Shown here: piece after piece, positions 55,559-64,000 of the stretch
How the letters are laid out: each line of letters starts with the position of its first letter
How positions within the stretch are numbered: position 1 is the stretch's first letter
From: Crocinitomicaceae bacterium
GTDB taxonomy: Bacteria; Bacteroidota; Bacteroidia; Flavobacteriales_D; Crocinitomicaceae
Assembly: GCA_024643365.1 (NCBI GenBank)
Contig: JAHENC010000002.1
Location: forward strand, 124,001 to 188,000
Length of the DNA stretch: 64,000 bases
Reading direction: 5' to 3'
The notes under the pieces: model-generated
What the model saw: the letters and a program-made list of their open reading frames with translations, nothing else
Database searches by the model: none
Told to the model about the DNA's origin: nothing
Made by a program: the position numbers and the translations under genes

Positions 55559-56746
55559 TTAGATGACATTCAAATTTTTTCCAACTTTAATAAATGCTGC
55601 AATCGCTTTATCTAAATCTGCCTGAGTATGTGCTGCTGAAATTTGGGTACGAATACGAGCTTGTCCTTTCGCTACAACCGGATAAAAGAATCCGATAGCA
55701 TATACACCTTCTTCTAGCAATTGATTAGCAAACTTTTGAGAAAGTGCAGCATCATAAAGCATAATCGGTACAATCGGAGAGTCTCCAGGTTTGATATCGA
55801 ATCCTGCTTCAATAATTTGTTTTTTGAAATAACGTGTATTTTCTTCTAAACGATCACGTAATTCAGTTGTCGAGCTTAGAATATCGAAAACTTTAATCGA
55901 TGCGCCAACAATTGCTGGGGCGAGTGAATTCGAAAACAAATACGGACGAGAACGTTGACGTAACATGTCAATGATTTCCTTTTTACCAGTTGTATATCCA
56001 CCCATTGCTCCGCCTAAAGCCTTTCCAAGTGTTCCAGTAATGATGTCTACTCGGTCCATAACGCCACAATGCTCTGGCACTCCTCTACCTGTTTTTCCAA
56101 TGAAACCAGCAGAGTGACATTCATCTGTCATCACAAGCGCATCGTATTTATCTGCTAAATCACATATTTGATCCATTTTAGCAATATCTCCATCCATGGA
56201 GAAAACACCATCAGTTACGATAACACGAAAACGTTGGTCTTGTGCTTTGATTAACTGCTGTTCCAAGTCAGCCATGTCTGAATGCTTGTAACGGTAACGA
56301 GCTGCTTTTGCTAAACGTACTCCATCAATGATAGAAGCATGATTCAATTCATCGGAGATTATGGCATCTTGTTCAGTGAACAAGGGTTCAAAAACTCCAC
56401 CATTCGCATCAAATGCTGCCGCGTATAAAATGGTATCCTCGGTTCCGTAGAACTGTGCGATTTTCGCCTCTAATTCTTTGTGAATGTCCTGCGTACCACA
56501 AATAAAACGAACGGAAGACATCCCAAATCCATGTGTATCCAACGCGTTTTTAGCCGCAGATACCACTTCCGGATGTGATGATAGTCCCAAGTAATTGTTC
56601 GCACACATGACAACAACGTCTTCACCCGTTGAAATAGTTACTTGCGCTCCTTGCGGACTTGTAATAATTCGTTCTTTCTTTAAGAGTCCATTTTCTTCAA
56701 TAGACTTTAATTCTTTCGATAAAAATTGTTTGATTGATCCGTACAT
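55559..56746 (-). CDS. kbl: Glycine C-acetyltransferase (2-amino-3-ketobutyrate CoA ligase)
   Basis: A 395-residue PLP enzyme of the alpha-oxoamine synthase family, which converts 2-amino-3-ketobutyrate and CoA to glycine and acetyl-CoA in threonine breakdown. The PLP lysine motif is [26 protein letters not shown] and [16 protein letters not shown] are family blocks. The frame is open to 56830, but the ATG at 56746 gives the known start ([12 protein letters not shown]). No threonine dehydrogenase gene is in the window. It lies 1 nt after the upstream gene. Confidence 0.93.
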   Translation of the reverse strand: MYGSIKQFLSKELKSIEENGLLKKERIITSPQGAQVTISTGEDVVVMCANNYLGLSSHPEVVSAAKNALDTHGFGMSSVRFICGTQDIHKELEAKIAQFYGTEDTILYAAAFDANGGVFEPLFTEQDAIISDELNHASIIDGVRLAKAARYRYKHSDMADLEQQLIKAQDQRFRVIVTDGVFSMDGDIAKMDQICDLADKYDALVMTDECHSAGFIGKTGRGVPEHCGVMDRVDIITGTLGKALGGAMGGYTTGKKEIIDMLRQRSRPYLFSNSLAPAIVGASIKVFDILSSTTELRDRLEENTRYFKKQIIEAGFDIKPGDSPIVPIMLYDAALSQKFANQLLEEGVYAIGFFYPVVAKGQARIRTQISAAHTQADLDKAIAAFIKVGKNLNVI

Positions 56747-56747
56747 A

Positions 56748-57305
56748 TTAATTTTTTGCGCGTTCTTGAATTTTCTTGGTGATGAGTTGCGATAACAACT
56801 TCGCTTCTTTTTCTGATAATTTCCTACCAAAAGTTATTTTCTTCTGAAAATAATCGAAGGAAAAACGTTCCCCACCGTTAATCCAAGGTGAAGATTCCCA
56901 AATACCTTGAATGGAACCTTGTTTTGGAATTTCATAGGTCATGTTTTTAATGTTGTCGAAATAATAGGGATACGATTTACCATAGGATAAGATGCTTTTT
57001 TTCAAATGAAAAGCACGGTCATCAATCTTGATAAATTCTTGTCCGAACATAATCCAAAGAAATGACTTCGTTACTCTAAATGCATAATAACACCAGAATA
57101 CAACAAAAACCCATAATATGATGACTTCCTGTTCTTTTAACGGCATCACATTGAGTGCCCAAAAAACCGTTCCACCAATGGCATACCACATGGCAAGCCA
57201 CGAACCCATTATTGCGTTGATCCACAGATTTTTTTCTGGGTCTACAACAATGGTTGTTTTCGCACGTTGGTCTACAAAACTGATTCTATTTCCTATCCAC
57301 TTCAC
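56748..57305 (-). CDS. Hypothetical membrane protein with PH-like domain
   Basis: A 185-residue protein with two membrane segments (about 29-52 and 60-80) then a soluble domain ([24 protein letters not shown] ... [26 protein letters not shown]) that resembles bacterial PH-like domains. Function unknown. The start is GTG at 57305, 4 nt after an exact -7 box, so the mRNA may be leaderless. It is followed immediately by kbl. Confidence 0.65.
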   Translation of the reverse strand: MKWIGNRISFVDQRAKTTIVVDPEKNLWINAIMGSWLAMWYAIGGTVFWALNVMPLKEQEVIILWVFVVFWCYYAFRVTKSFLWIMFGQEFIKIDDRAFHLKKSILSYGKSYPYYFDNIKNMTYEIPKQGSIQGIWESSPWINGGERFSFDYFQKKITFGRKLSEKEAKLLSQLITKKIQERAKN

Positions 57306-57309
57306 TTTA

Positions 57310-57317
57310 CAAAATTA
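57310..57317 (-). promoter_or_regulatory. -7 promoter box between the gld terminator and the membrane protein
   Basis: The minus strand reads TAATTTTG, an exact match, directly downstream of the gldN terminator and 4 nt before the GTG start. Confidence 0.45.
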
Positions 57318-57323
57318 AAATAA

Positions 57324-57351
57324 AAAAGCCCCGTTTCACAACGGGGCTTTT
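57324..57351 (-). terminator. Intrinsic terminator of the gld operon
   Basis: A perfect 12-bp stem AAAAGCCCCGTT/AACGGGGCTTTT with a 4-nt loop, followed by T residues on the minus strand. It lies 17 nt after the gldN stop. Confidence 0.9.
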
Positions 57352-57367
57352 ATCTTATTCGATTATT

Positions 57368-58630
57368 TTAGAAATGCCATAAATCGTGTTCCCATTTACG
57401 GATATCTTCTTTGATTCTTTCTGCCTCATACAATGCATCCACACCGTATTTGTAATCTTGAATCTCACGATCAAACTTATCTGATACTTTGTAGATTGTT
57501 GAGTTAAACTTACGTTTCCAGAACAAGTCATCCATGGACATCCATTGTGCATCATTTCGGTCGTTGTACACGTAATAGTTAATGATTACGTTACGTAACT
57601 CTTCAAAATAGATCCAGAACATCTCACGTTCTTCTACACGTCCTTCATACTCTTCAAACGTATTTCCGGTAGAACTGAAAAGAAAAGGTTTTCCTGTTTG
57701 ATCATATACTAATAACTCACCACGAGTTGGAAGTTCTCCTTCTCCTGGTTCTTCATATGTATAACGTGCAACTGGAGCAATTCCTATAATACGTCGGTCT
57801 AACAATGAACGTTCTTTATCAAAGAACCAATCCTCTTTAATATTGTATGCAACAATATTGTTTGAAGGAATGTACATGGTAATACCATCTTTACGAACAG
57901 GAGAATTCACAGAAGCGAAATCCCACCACTCTTGCAATTTCGTGATTTCAATACCAAATAAATCCTCATAATCAGGATCAGAACGCAATGAATCCAAGTA
58001 TGCCGTTAATGTTTGATCCGTTTTGACGATGTCAAGTGTATCTTCAGAAACTGGACGGTAAATACGCAATTTAGGGCCAATACCACCTGAAGTAACCACA
58101 CCGTTAATCTCGTTACGGTATTTTTTCACCTCAAAATAGTCGTTTTGACCTTGATGTGCGATTGGATACTTAAAGCTGAATCCATCCTCAACATCCGGAT
58201 AAAATTCACTTGAAACGCGGTACATTGTTAAATCTCCCAACATAAGGTGACGTAACATGATTGTCCATAGGGACCAACGACGCTGATCTTTGTTCCAAGT
58301 TGGATCATCGATGTCGTTAGGCGAAGACGGACGGTAAGATGAGCCAGAAGCTAAATCACCATCAAAGTTATCATAAGGCAAAAAGATATCATGATTAATC
58401 TTTTCACGTGAATCAATTCGAGAAAACACGCGTTTCGACCAAACTAAGTCCGCTTCGCGAACAAATTCTGGTTGAACAGCTTGTCTTACAGGAACTTCTT
58501 CCTTAATAACGACCCCGTCTTTTACCCCATTGGGCAATGTATTATAGGGTCCTCTTTGAGGACGATCTTGGCTATAACTTACAGCAGTAAGCATACATCC
58601 GACAACCAACAATACATTTTTCATACGCAT
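57368..58630 (-). CDS. gldN: T9SS/gliding motility protein GldN (PorN)
   Basis: A 420-residue periplasmic component of the type IX secretion system, which with GldK forms a ring under the outer membrane. Signal peptide (KNVLLVVGCMLTAVSYSQ); the GldN core has LVWSKRVFSRIDSREKINH, HLMLGDLTMYRVSSEF and a later IGIAPVARYTYE and WIYFEELRNVIINYYVYNDRNDA. It is longer than the roughly 320-360 residues I recall for characterised GldN/PorN. ATGs at 58630 and 58624 are both possible. Last gene of the operon. Confidence 0.93.
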   Translation of the reverse strand: MRMKNVLLVVGCMLTAVSYSQDRPQRGPYNTLPNGVKDGVVIKEEVPVRQAVQPEFVREADLVWSKRVFSRIDSREKINHDIFLPYDNFDGDLASGSSYRPSSPNDIDDPTWNKDQRRWSLWTIMLRHLMLGDLTMYRVSSEFYPDVEDGFSFKYPIAHQGQNDYFEVKKYRNEINGVVTSGGIGPKLRIYRPVSEDTLDIVKTDQTLTAYLDSLRSDPDYEDLFGIEITKLQEWWDFASVNSPVRKDGITMYIPSNNIVAYNIKEDWFFDKERSLLDRRIIGIAPVARYTYEEPGEGELPTRGELLVYDQTGKPFLFSSTGNTFEEYEGRVEEREMFWIYFEELRNVIINYYVYNDRNDAQWMSMDDLFWKRKFNSTIYKVSDKFDREIQDYKYGVDALYEAERIKEDIRKWEHDLWHF

Positions 58631-58649
58631 TTCTTTTAATTTATCACTA

Positions 58650-60416
58650 TTAAGGAACTACCTTAAGAACTCCTGAGGCAATAGATGGAGTTGCTGTACC
58701 TGTTCTTTTGTAGGTTACATCAATCGCAACTTTCTTACCAGCTTTAATTTTAGCTACAACACTTGCAGGTACACGGTCACCAGAGAAAGGAATCGTTTCG
58801 TTTCCGATAGAAACCTCACCACCCATTACCGTAAATCCTACTCCTGTAAATGGACTATCCGGTCCTAAACTTACAACAGCTTTAAATCCTGTTGTTTTAG
58901 AGATAGAAGTACCTTGTAATTGTGCACTTGGGAAAGGCTTCACTTTGTACTTGAATGTACCGAAGCTTTTCGATTTTCCATCTTTATCTTTACCAGACAA
59001 AGTAATGGTAACAAATTTCGAAGGACCAGTAATATTTACATAGAATCCATTGTATTTATTTCCATCTGCATCAGTCCAAGAAGCTTTCGTCTTTGTACCA
59101 CCATTAACTGTGATATCCGAACTTACCATTCCTGCTACAACTGGAACAACTTTGTTATTCCATCCTTTGTAAAGAACACTCATTTCTGGTAATGAAATCG
59201 AACCTTGAGGTTTAGCAATAGCCACTTTCCAAGACCAAGGACGTCTGTATTCAACACCTGACTTGTTACGAATCATTACTGTACCACTTAAGTTCATTTC
59301 ACCTGAACCAGATGCTCTTGTTTTAACTGTTCCAACACCGTCTTTTACAACGATTGAACCGGAACCAGTTACTTCAGGGTTGTTATCTGAATCGTAAGCA
59401 GCCATCGTTACCTTCAATTCAATTTCTTCACCTTCCGTAGCCACACCTGGGCCAGAAACAAGTTCTTGAATTTTATTGAATGAGAACTCTCCAACAGTTA
59501 CTTTACTTTTCAATAAGTTTACTGCTTTTGCACGTGCACTTAAAATCTCATTTTGCAAAGAAGACAATGAAGCCAAAGCACCTACCATCGGAGCGTGGTC
59601 AAATGTACGTCCCATCCAGTGGATGTTTTTTTGCTCATGGTGATCAGCGAACTCGACTTTCGTTAACTCCTGGTAAAGTCCAAGTAGAACTTCTACGTCC
59701 TCAGGATTCACTTTGTTCGATTTAGCATTAATCATTGCAGCAATTTTCTCTTGCAATTTAAGGTTCGGCATATTGTCATTAATATCTGTAACCTTTACTT
59801 TCCAATTGTTTTTCTCACCTTCACGGTATGTTCCAGTTTGCTCAACAATGAATTTACGGAAACCGTTGTATTGTTTCCACAACTTAGCCCCGTGTTTAGT
59901 AGGATCTAATTTTGTGATTTCAGAACCAACGATTTCATGCATAGGTATATCAAATTGATCCTTTGCTTGAACCGCCATTAAATTCAAACGAGTTGGTTGA
60001 AGAGGGAACTTAGGATCGTATTTTTTCCATACAATCACTTTTTCATCATCCGCTTTAACAGTTTTAATGTCTTCCTTCGCCTTCTCCATCATTTCAAGCT
60101 TGATGTCGTCGATGTACTTAATAAGAGAACCAGCCTCTTTATCGATTTTCTCAATCATACCAAGGTACTTCTTGATTTTTTCGATTTTCGCTTTACCTGA
60201 TTCATCTTTTGCCGTAGAACTCATTTCTTCGATCAGGGCACTTTTTGCTGCGTTACCGCGCTCTAATTGTGTAATGCTCCCACGTTGAATGTTTTCTTCA
60301 ATCGCAACGAATGCATCCAAAATTTGTTTGGAAACGTTCAATGCAAGAAGAGCAGTCAAAACGAGGTACATCATACCAATCATCTTCTGTCTTGGGGTTT
60401 CCTTACCACCTGCCAT
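58650..60416 (-). CDS. gldM: T9SS/gliding motility protein GldM (PorM)
   Basis: A 588-residue inner-membrane protein that, with GldL, forms the proton-driven motor powering T9SS and gliding. It opens with the diagnostic AGGKETPRQKMIGMMYLVLTALLALNVSKQILDAF (cytoplasmic basic patch then one membrane helix). A long periplasmic shaft of helical and beta domains follows. It is longer than the roughly 515 residues of characterised relatives. It lies 53 nt after gldL. Confidence 0.95.
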   Translation of the reverse strand: MAGGKETPRQKMIGMMYLVLTALLALNVSKQILDAFVAIEENIQRGSITQLERGNAAKSALIEEMSSTAKDESGKAKIEKIKKYLGMIEKIDKEAGSLIKYIDDIKLEMMEKAKEDIKTVKADDEKVIVWKKYDPKFPLQPTRLNLMAVQAKDQFDIPMHEIVGSEITKLDPTKHGAKLWKQYNGFRKFIVEQTGTYREGEKNNWKVKVTDINDNMPNLKLQEKIAAMINAKSNKVNPEDVEVLLGLYQELTKVEFADHHEQKNIHWMGRTFDHAPMVGALASLSSLQNEILSARAKAVNLLKSKVTVGEFSFNKIQELVSGPGVATEGEEIELKVTMAAYDSDNNPEVTGSGSIVVKDGVGTVKTRASGSGEMNLSGTVMIRNKSGVEYRRPWSWKVAIAKPQGSISLPEMSVLYKGWNNKVVPVVAGMVSSDITVNGGTKTKASWTDADGNKYNGFYVNITGPSKFVTITLSGKDKDGKSKSFGTFKYKVKPFPSAQLQGTSISKTTGFKAVVSLGPDSPFTGVGFTVMGGEVSIGNETIPFSGDRVPASVVAKIKAGKKVAIDVTYKRTGTATPSIASGVLKVVP

Positions 60417-60469
60417 AATTTCTAGCTTTTAGTTTGTTTGTAATTAAATAAAATTAGTACGTACTAAAA

Positions 60470-61291
60470 TTAAGCTTTCATAGCTTTTAACATGTTACCA
60501 TATACGTTATTCAAATCAGTTAAGTTTTGAGATAACATGGACATGTTTTCACGGTAAGATGCCGTATCTTTTGCTGAAGCAGCAAGATCCGTCATAATAT
60601 TTTTGATGTTTTCTTGAAGAGCACTCATTTGACCTAAAGAGTCTAAGTAGTCTTGAGAAGATTTCAATTGTAATTCATAAACGTTGTTCAATGCACCAAG
60701 GTTTTGACCTAATTTCTGCATTTCTGAACCGAAGTTACCTTGACCTTCACCAGCAATACCAGCGATAGCTTGTGCAGACGTAGCATATTGGTCAGTTAAT
60801 TTTGTCAATCCAGCTGATGCTGTTTCCAAACTTTTCACATATGAATCAGTTGCTCCAGCAGCTGTTGCTACTGCACCAAGAGATTTTGCGTTATCTGCTA
60901 AGTTGGACATACCATCTTTCAAACGCGTTAATAACGCTGAATCAATTCCTGCTTTATCCAATTCTTTTGCTAAACCGTCAGCAGCACCACCGCCACCTAA
61001 ACCACCTTTTTTCAATAAAGGTAATAAACGATTTTCTTCATTATTTTCTTGTACTGCTAACTCTGGGAAAACACGTGTCCAATCTGGATCTTCGTGCATT
61101 GGTTCAAGTGCAATAAATGCAAAAATCCCCGCCTCTGTCAACAACCCCGCGATCAACATCGCATCACATCCAGGCCAGTGCATGATTTTAAATAATGCAC
61201 CAACAATTACCACCGATGCTCCAAATCCAGAAAGGTATTTAACAAATAACTTGTACTTTCTTGAAGCAAAAAAACCACCATTACCACTCAT
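60470..61291 (-). CDS. gldL: T9SS/gliding motility protein GldL (PorL)
   Basis: A 273-residue inner-membrane motor subunit. Two membrane helices lie at about 18-36 and 41-60 (YLSGFGASVVIVGALFKIMHWPGCDAMLIAGLLTEAGIFAFIALEP), with the conserved glutamate in the second helix (LLTEAG) thought to carry protons. A long cytoplasmic helical tail follows. It lies between gldK and gldM in the usual order. Confidence 0.95.
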   Translation of the reverse strand: MSGNGGFFASRKYKLFVKYLSGFGASVVIVGALFKIMHWPGCDAMLIAGLLTEAGIFAFIALEPMHEDPDWTRVFPELAVQENNEENRLLPLLKKGGLGGGGAADGLAKELDKAGIDSALLTRLKDGMSNLADNAKSLGAVATAAGATDSYVKSLETASAGLTKLTDQYATSAQAIAGIAGEGQGNFGSEMQKLGQNLGALNNVYELQLKSSQDYLDSLGQMSALQENIKNIMTDLAASAKDTASYRENMSMLSQNLTDLNNVYGNMLKAMKA

Positions 61292-61329
61292 AACTTTTGA
61301 TTTTAAATTAAACTATAGATTAACATTGA

Positions 61330-63366
61330 TTACTTAATTGTAATATCGCTTTGGATCTCTTCTCCGTTCTCCGCTTCGATATTTTTACCACCGCGACCCA
61401 AGTGAGTCATTGTGTTTCTAAATCCAATATAAGATTTAGCTGTGTCTTGGTATTCAAATGAACGTGTACTGTTCATTAAGTAGAATCCAATATCTTTCCA
61501 CGAACCACCTCGTGTAACTTTACGTTTTTTAGCTGGATGATCACCATCTTTCGCATCGTACTCGTAGTCCGCACTCATGTCCGTTTCAAACTCATACGCA
61601 GATGGATCATAAGCTGTGGAACACCATTCAGCTACATTTCCTGCCATACAGTACAAACCAAAGCCATTTGGATTATATGAGTAAACTTTTACTGTATAGA
61701 ATCCACCATCTTCGAAGTAACGACCTCTCATTGGTTTGAAGTTCGCCAAGAAACATCCGCTTGCATTTCTAATATATGGACCACCCCAAGGATATTGTGC
61801 CATATCTAGATCTCCACGTGCTGCTCTCTCCCATTCACTTTCTGTTGGTAAACGGAAATCATTTACAAACAAGTCACCATTTGATTGCAACCAAGAGTGG
61901 AAAATTTGAGTTCTCCAAACAGAGAATGCTTTCGCTTGTGGCCAAGTGACACCAACTACTGGGTAATTATCATATGCTGTGTTCCAGAAGTAGTTTTGCG
62001 CCATAGGTGTATGATTCGCATACGTGAAGTCTCTTACCCAACAAAGTGTATCCGGATAAATGTTGATACGTTCCTTGATGATGAAACGACTTCTATCTGT
62101 ATGCCCACGAATGGCATTGTGTTGTCCTTTACTGTCTGTAAAACCTAAGTCTAAATCCTGACCTGGATTAGCAAGAATTGATCCTTTCAATGAATTGGTA
62201 TCATTAATTTTTGTCACACCTTCTGCCCACTGATCAACATAAAGCGTAGTATCTACCCAAACTTTGTTTGTGTTTTGGTCAACAGTATATAATGTTGAAC
62301 GGTGTTGGTCATTAGACTTATAATCTTTCCCAAGTGGTTCACGGCGATCTCTTCTGTAGATGTTATTTGCTGCCTCACCATTTAAGCTATCGTAAGCGAA
62401 TGATTTACGCGCATCAATTGCTTTTGTAATCACTTTACCACGACGAGCTGCCTCTTTGTAATCTATCCAGAAGTAATCAAAGAACAACAAGCGTGTATCG
62501 ATTTCTCTTCTTTTGTAGAAACTTTCATCTGCACTGTAATACATGTCAGATAACAAGAATGCAATCTCCGGATCTTCATAATCAACTGGTTCAGCCCAGT
62601 TTAACGTAAAATACTTACGGTTTTCAATGCGTCCACCTTGGTTATACGTAGTTTTTGCCGTACCACCTTTCGCTTGTTTATCTGGAGCGTTTTTCTTCGC
62701 TGCTCCACTATACATTTGGAAAATACCTCTTAAATCATCATCAGACATCACCACATCAATTTTTTGATCTGGAGATGAAGTAATTCCGTATTTCTTTTGG
62801 TCGTATTGGAAACCATTTACTAGTTTTTTTCCTTTACCTTTTCCTTTATCGTATGTTCCCATCATCGTCAAATACGTTTGATCTGCATTTGCGTTGTTGG
62901 TTGAATCCATAAATAATTGGAATGAAGTGTTACCCCCTTGAATATCAGAACCCATATTCATAAGTGTACGGTATGGCTCTTTAAAGAAGTTATCAGGTAC
63001 ATTTACCCAACGTTCAGCTTCCTCATCGAAACTTCTTCTGTACAATTTCTCACGTGCTATAGAGTCCCGAACCCAATGAACGAATTGACGGTACTCATTG
63101 TTGGAGATTTCCGTAGCATCCATGTAGAAAGCTGGAACAGAAACTGTTTTTTTACGAGCTGTATGCATCCCCATGATGTCTTCGTCATCCTCACCGGATT
63201 GAAAAGCACCAGAAGGAACATAGACCATGCCTAAAGGCATTTTTCCAGGTCCTAAAACATCCGGATACCAGGTGTCTCTACCACTCACACCTACTAAATT
63301 TCCTTCTACATCACTACAAGAGTATAAGAAAGTTAGTACAAATAAAAAACTAATTAATTTTTTCAT
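61330..63366 (-). CDS. gldK: T9SS/gliding motility lipoprotein GldK (PorK)
   Basis: A 678-residue outer-membrane lipoprotein (lipobox around LYSC, Cys17) that forms the periplasmic ring with GldN. The formylglycine-generating-enzyme-like fold is split: an N-terminal part with MVYVPSGAFQSGEDDED and a C-terminal part from about 425 (NIYPDTLCWVRDFTY, VGVTWPQAKAFSVWR, FRLPTESEWERAARG, RGGSWKD). It is far longer than the roughly 450-500 residues of known GldK/PorK, with extra sequence near 115-255 and 312-420. The ATG at 63366 is chosen for the lipoprotein signal. Confidence 0.94.
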   Translation of the reverse strand: MKKLISFLFVLTFLYSCSDVEGNLVGVSGRDTWYPDVLGPGKMPLGMVYVPSGAFQSGEDDEDIMGMHTARKKTVSVPAFYMDATEISNNEYRQFVHWVRDSIAREKLYRRSFDEEAERWVNVPDNFFKEPYRTLMNMGSDIQGGNTSFQLFMDSTNNANADQTYLTMMGTYDKGKGKGKKLVNGFQYDQKKYGITSSPDQKIDVVMSDDDLRGIFQMYSGAAKKNAPDKQAKGGTAKTTYNQGGRIENRKYFTLNWAEPVDYEDPEIAFLLSDMYYSADESFYKRREIDTRLLFFDYFWIDYKEAARRGKVITKAIDARKSFAYDSLNGEAANNIYRRDRREPLGKDYKSNDQHRSTLYTVDQNTNKVWVDTTLYVDQWAEGVTKINDTNSLKGSILANPGQDLDLGFTDSKGQHNAIRGHTDRSRFIIKERINIYPDTLCWVRDFTYANHTPMAQNYFWNTAYDNYPVVGVTWPQAKAFSVWRTQIFHSWLQSNGDLFVNDFRLPTESEWERAARGDLDMAQYPWGGPYIRNASGCFLANFKPMRGRYFEDGGFYTVKVYSYNPNGFGLYCMAGNVAEWCSTAYDPSAYEFETDMSADYEYDAKDGDHPAKKRKVTRGGSWKDIGFYLMNSTRSFEYQDTAKSYIGFRNTMTHLGRGGKNIEAENGEEIQSDITIK

Positions 63367-63477
63367 TCTTTTGTTTTTGGTTCTGCCATTATCCAAATTA
63401 CCTTGCTACAGGATTCTTTTAACTTGGGGTATAACGTAAGAACTATAAAAATGGTTACATTATATTTTGCATGCCTA

Positions 63478-64000
63478 CTACAACATACGTGGGTGTCTCG
63501 CTTTTGTCTTCGGAGGTGGTGGTATGAAATAACAATATTTCACCATCATCTCGTGTGATCCACGAGAAACACTTGCTAATTTGTTTACAGTAATATCATA
63601 TGAATATCCTACTTGAAATTTCGGAATTGGGGAATATCCTAACATCACCGCGATTGCATCAGATGTTCTAAATGATAAACCACCATATGCATCTTTACCG
63701 TCCATTTTAAATAGATAACGTGCATTCAAATCCGCGGAGAACTTAATTAAGTCCGTACGAACCAACATTTGCGCATCGATCGTTCCATTTGCTACATCCT
63801 TAAACTTGTATCCACCCATTAAATAGTAGTGACGAGCTGTCTGATAGCTTTGGGTAACCGTTGCAACTGCTTTTGTTAAATCAGATTCTGTTAAGTGGGT
63901 TGAAGATAATCCAACATAATAATCTTTTGCTTGGAAATACAAACCAAAATTCGCATCTACAGCTGTAGCAGCAAAACCTACAGGTAATGTTGGATCTGGA
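63478..64000 (-). CDS. PorP/SprF-type T9SS membrane protein, C-terminal part
   Basis: The C-terminal 173 codons of a beta-barrel protein of the PorP/SprF family; the N-terminus lies beyond the window edge, and the frame is open to the last base. Typical strands are seen: LYFQAKDYYVGLSSTHL, ARHYYLMGGYKF, and MLGYSPIPKFQVGYSYDIT, and it ends GSHEMMVKYCYFIPPPPK. PorP directly upstream of the K-L-M-N genes is the arrangement known in Porphyromonas. A gap of 111 nt separates it from gldK. Confidence 0.9.
   Translation of the reverse strand, partial: PDPTLPVGFAATAVDANFGLYFQAKDYYVGLSSTHLTESDLTKAVATVTQSYQTARHYYLMGGYKFKDVANGTIDAQMLVRTDLIKFSADLNARYLFKMDGKDAYGGLSFRTSDAIAVMLGYSPIPKFQVGYSYDITVNKLASVSRGSHEMMVKYCYFIPPPPKTKARHPRML

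Overview
The window is a contiguous, gene-dense stretch of a Bacteroidota chromosome, most likely Flavobacteriales and plausibly Crocinitomicaceae (Fluviicola-like). The grounds are low G+C, Bacteroidota-type promoter boxes (TTTG ... TAnnTTTG), complete gldK-gldL-gldM-gldN type IX secretion genes behind a PorP/SprF gene, several secreted proteins with T9SS type A or type B C-terminal sorting domains, and many families typical of the phylum (DUF4293, DUF3467, PorT-like barrels, fused ResB-CcsA cytochrome c assembly protein). The genus is an inference. No phage, insertion sequence, CRISPR array or origin was seen, and no gene-free gap exceeds 300 bases.

1-8982 (minus strand): information-processing core. 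In transcription order it runs tRNA-Thr(TGT), tRNA-Tyr, tRNA-Gly, tRNA-Thr(GGT), tuf, terminator, tRNA-Trp, secE, nusG, rplK, rplA, rplJ, rplL, terminator-like hairpin, rpoB and rpoC (cut by the window edge).

9100-24100: two convergent glycosyltransferases, DUF3467 and a saccharopine-dehydrogenase-like gene, a secreted esterase, a large ResB-CcsA fusion with an RluA-type pseudouridine synthase, a compact arsenic operon (arsR, DUF6428 gene, arsC, acr3) with a palindromic operator candidate, a sugar-phosphate transferase, two unknown genes, dnaN and rlmN.

24100-42600: an ABC exporter whose permease is interrupted by an in-frame TAA, a lectin-like T9SS cargo with four exact 51-residue repeats, an ABC-F protein, an orphan ParD-like antitoxin, DUF4293, aroC, a lipoprotein and a hydrolase, a secreted M14 carboxypeptidase (T9SS type A), a 1289-residue beta-propeller/PKD protein (T9SS type B), an MBL hydrolase, a glycosyltransferase and tRNA-Arg.

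42600-57300: envelope and surface-modification genes. These include a beta-barrel protein, a small stress-type membrane protein with a coiled-coil lipoprotein, an operon of acyltransferase-3, CE2-like esterase and Ntn amidohydrolase opposite a sialate O-acetylesterase, a LiaF-like protein overlapping a large membrane protein, and a SulP transporter with a beta-carbonic anhydrase (probable bicarbonate handling), then kbl and a small membrane protein.

57324-64000: the T9SS/gliding core operon porP-gldK-gldL-gldM-gldN, closed by a strong terminator. It would export the cargo proteins encoded at 26-41 kb.

The most interesting non-textbook signals are: -7 boxes lying only 4-6 nt from start codons at several genes, including two overlapping divergent promoters between aroC and a lipoprotein gene, which suggests leaderless mRNAs; the interrupted permease; the orphan antitoxin with its palindrome; an oversized GldK; and a structured leader in front of rplK. 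I did not find clear evidence for a wholly new system.
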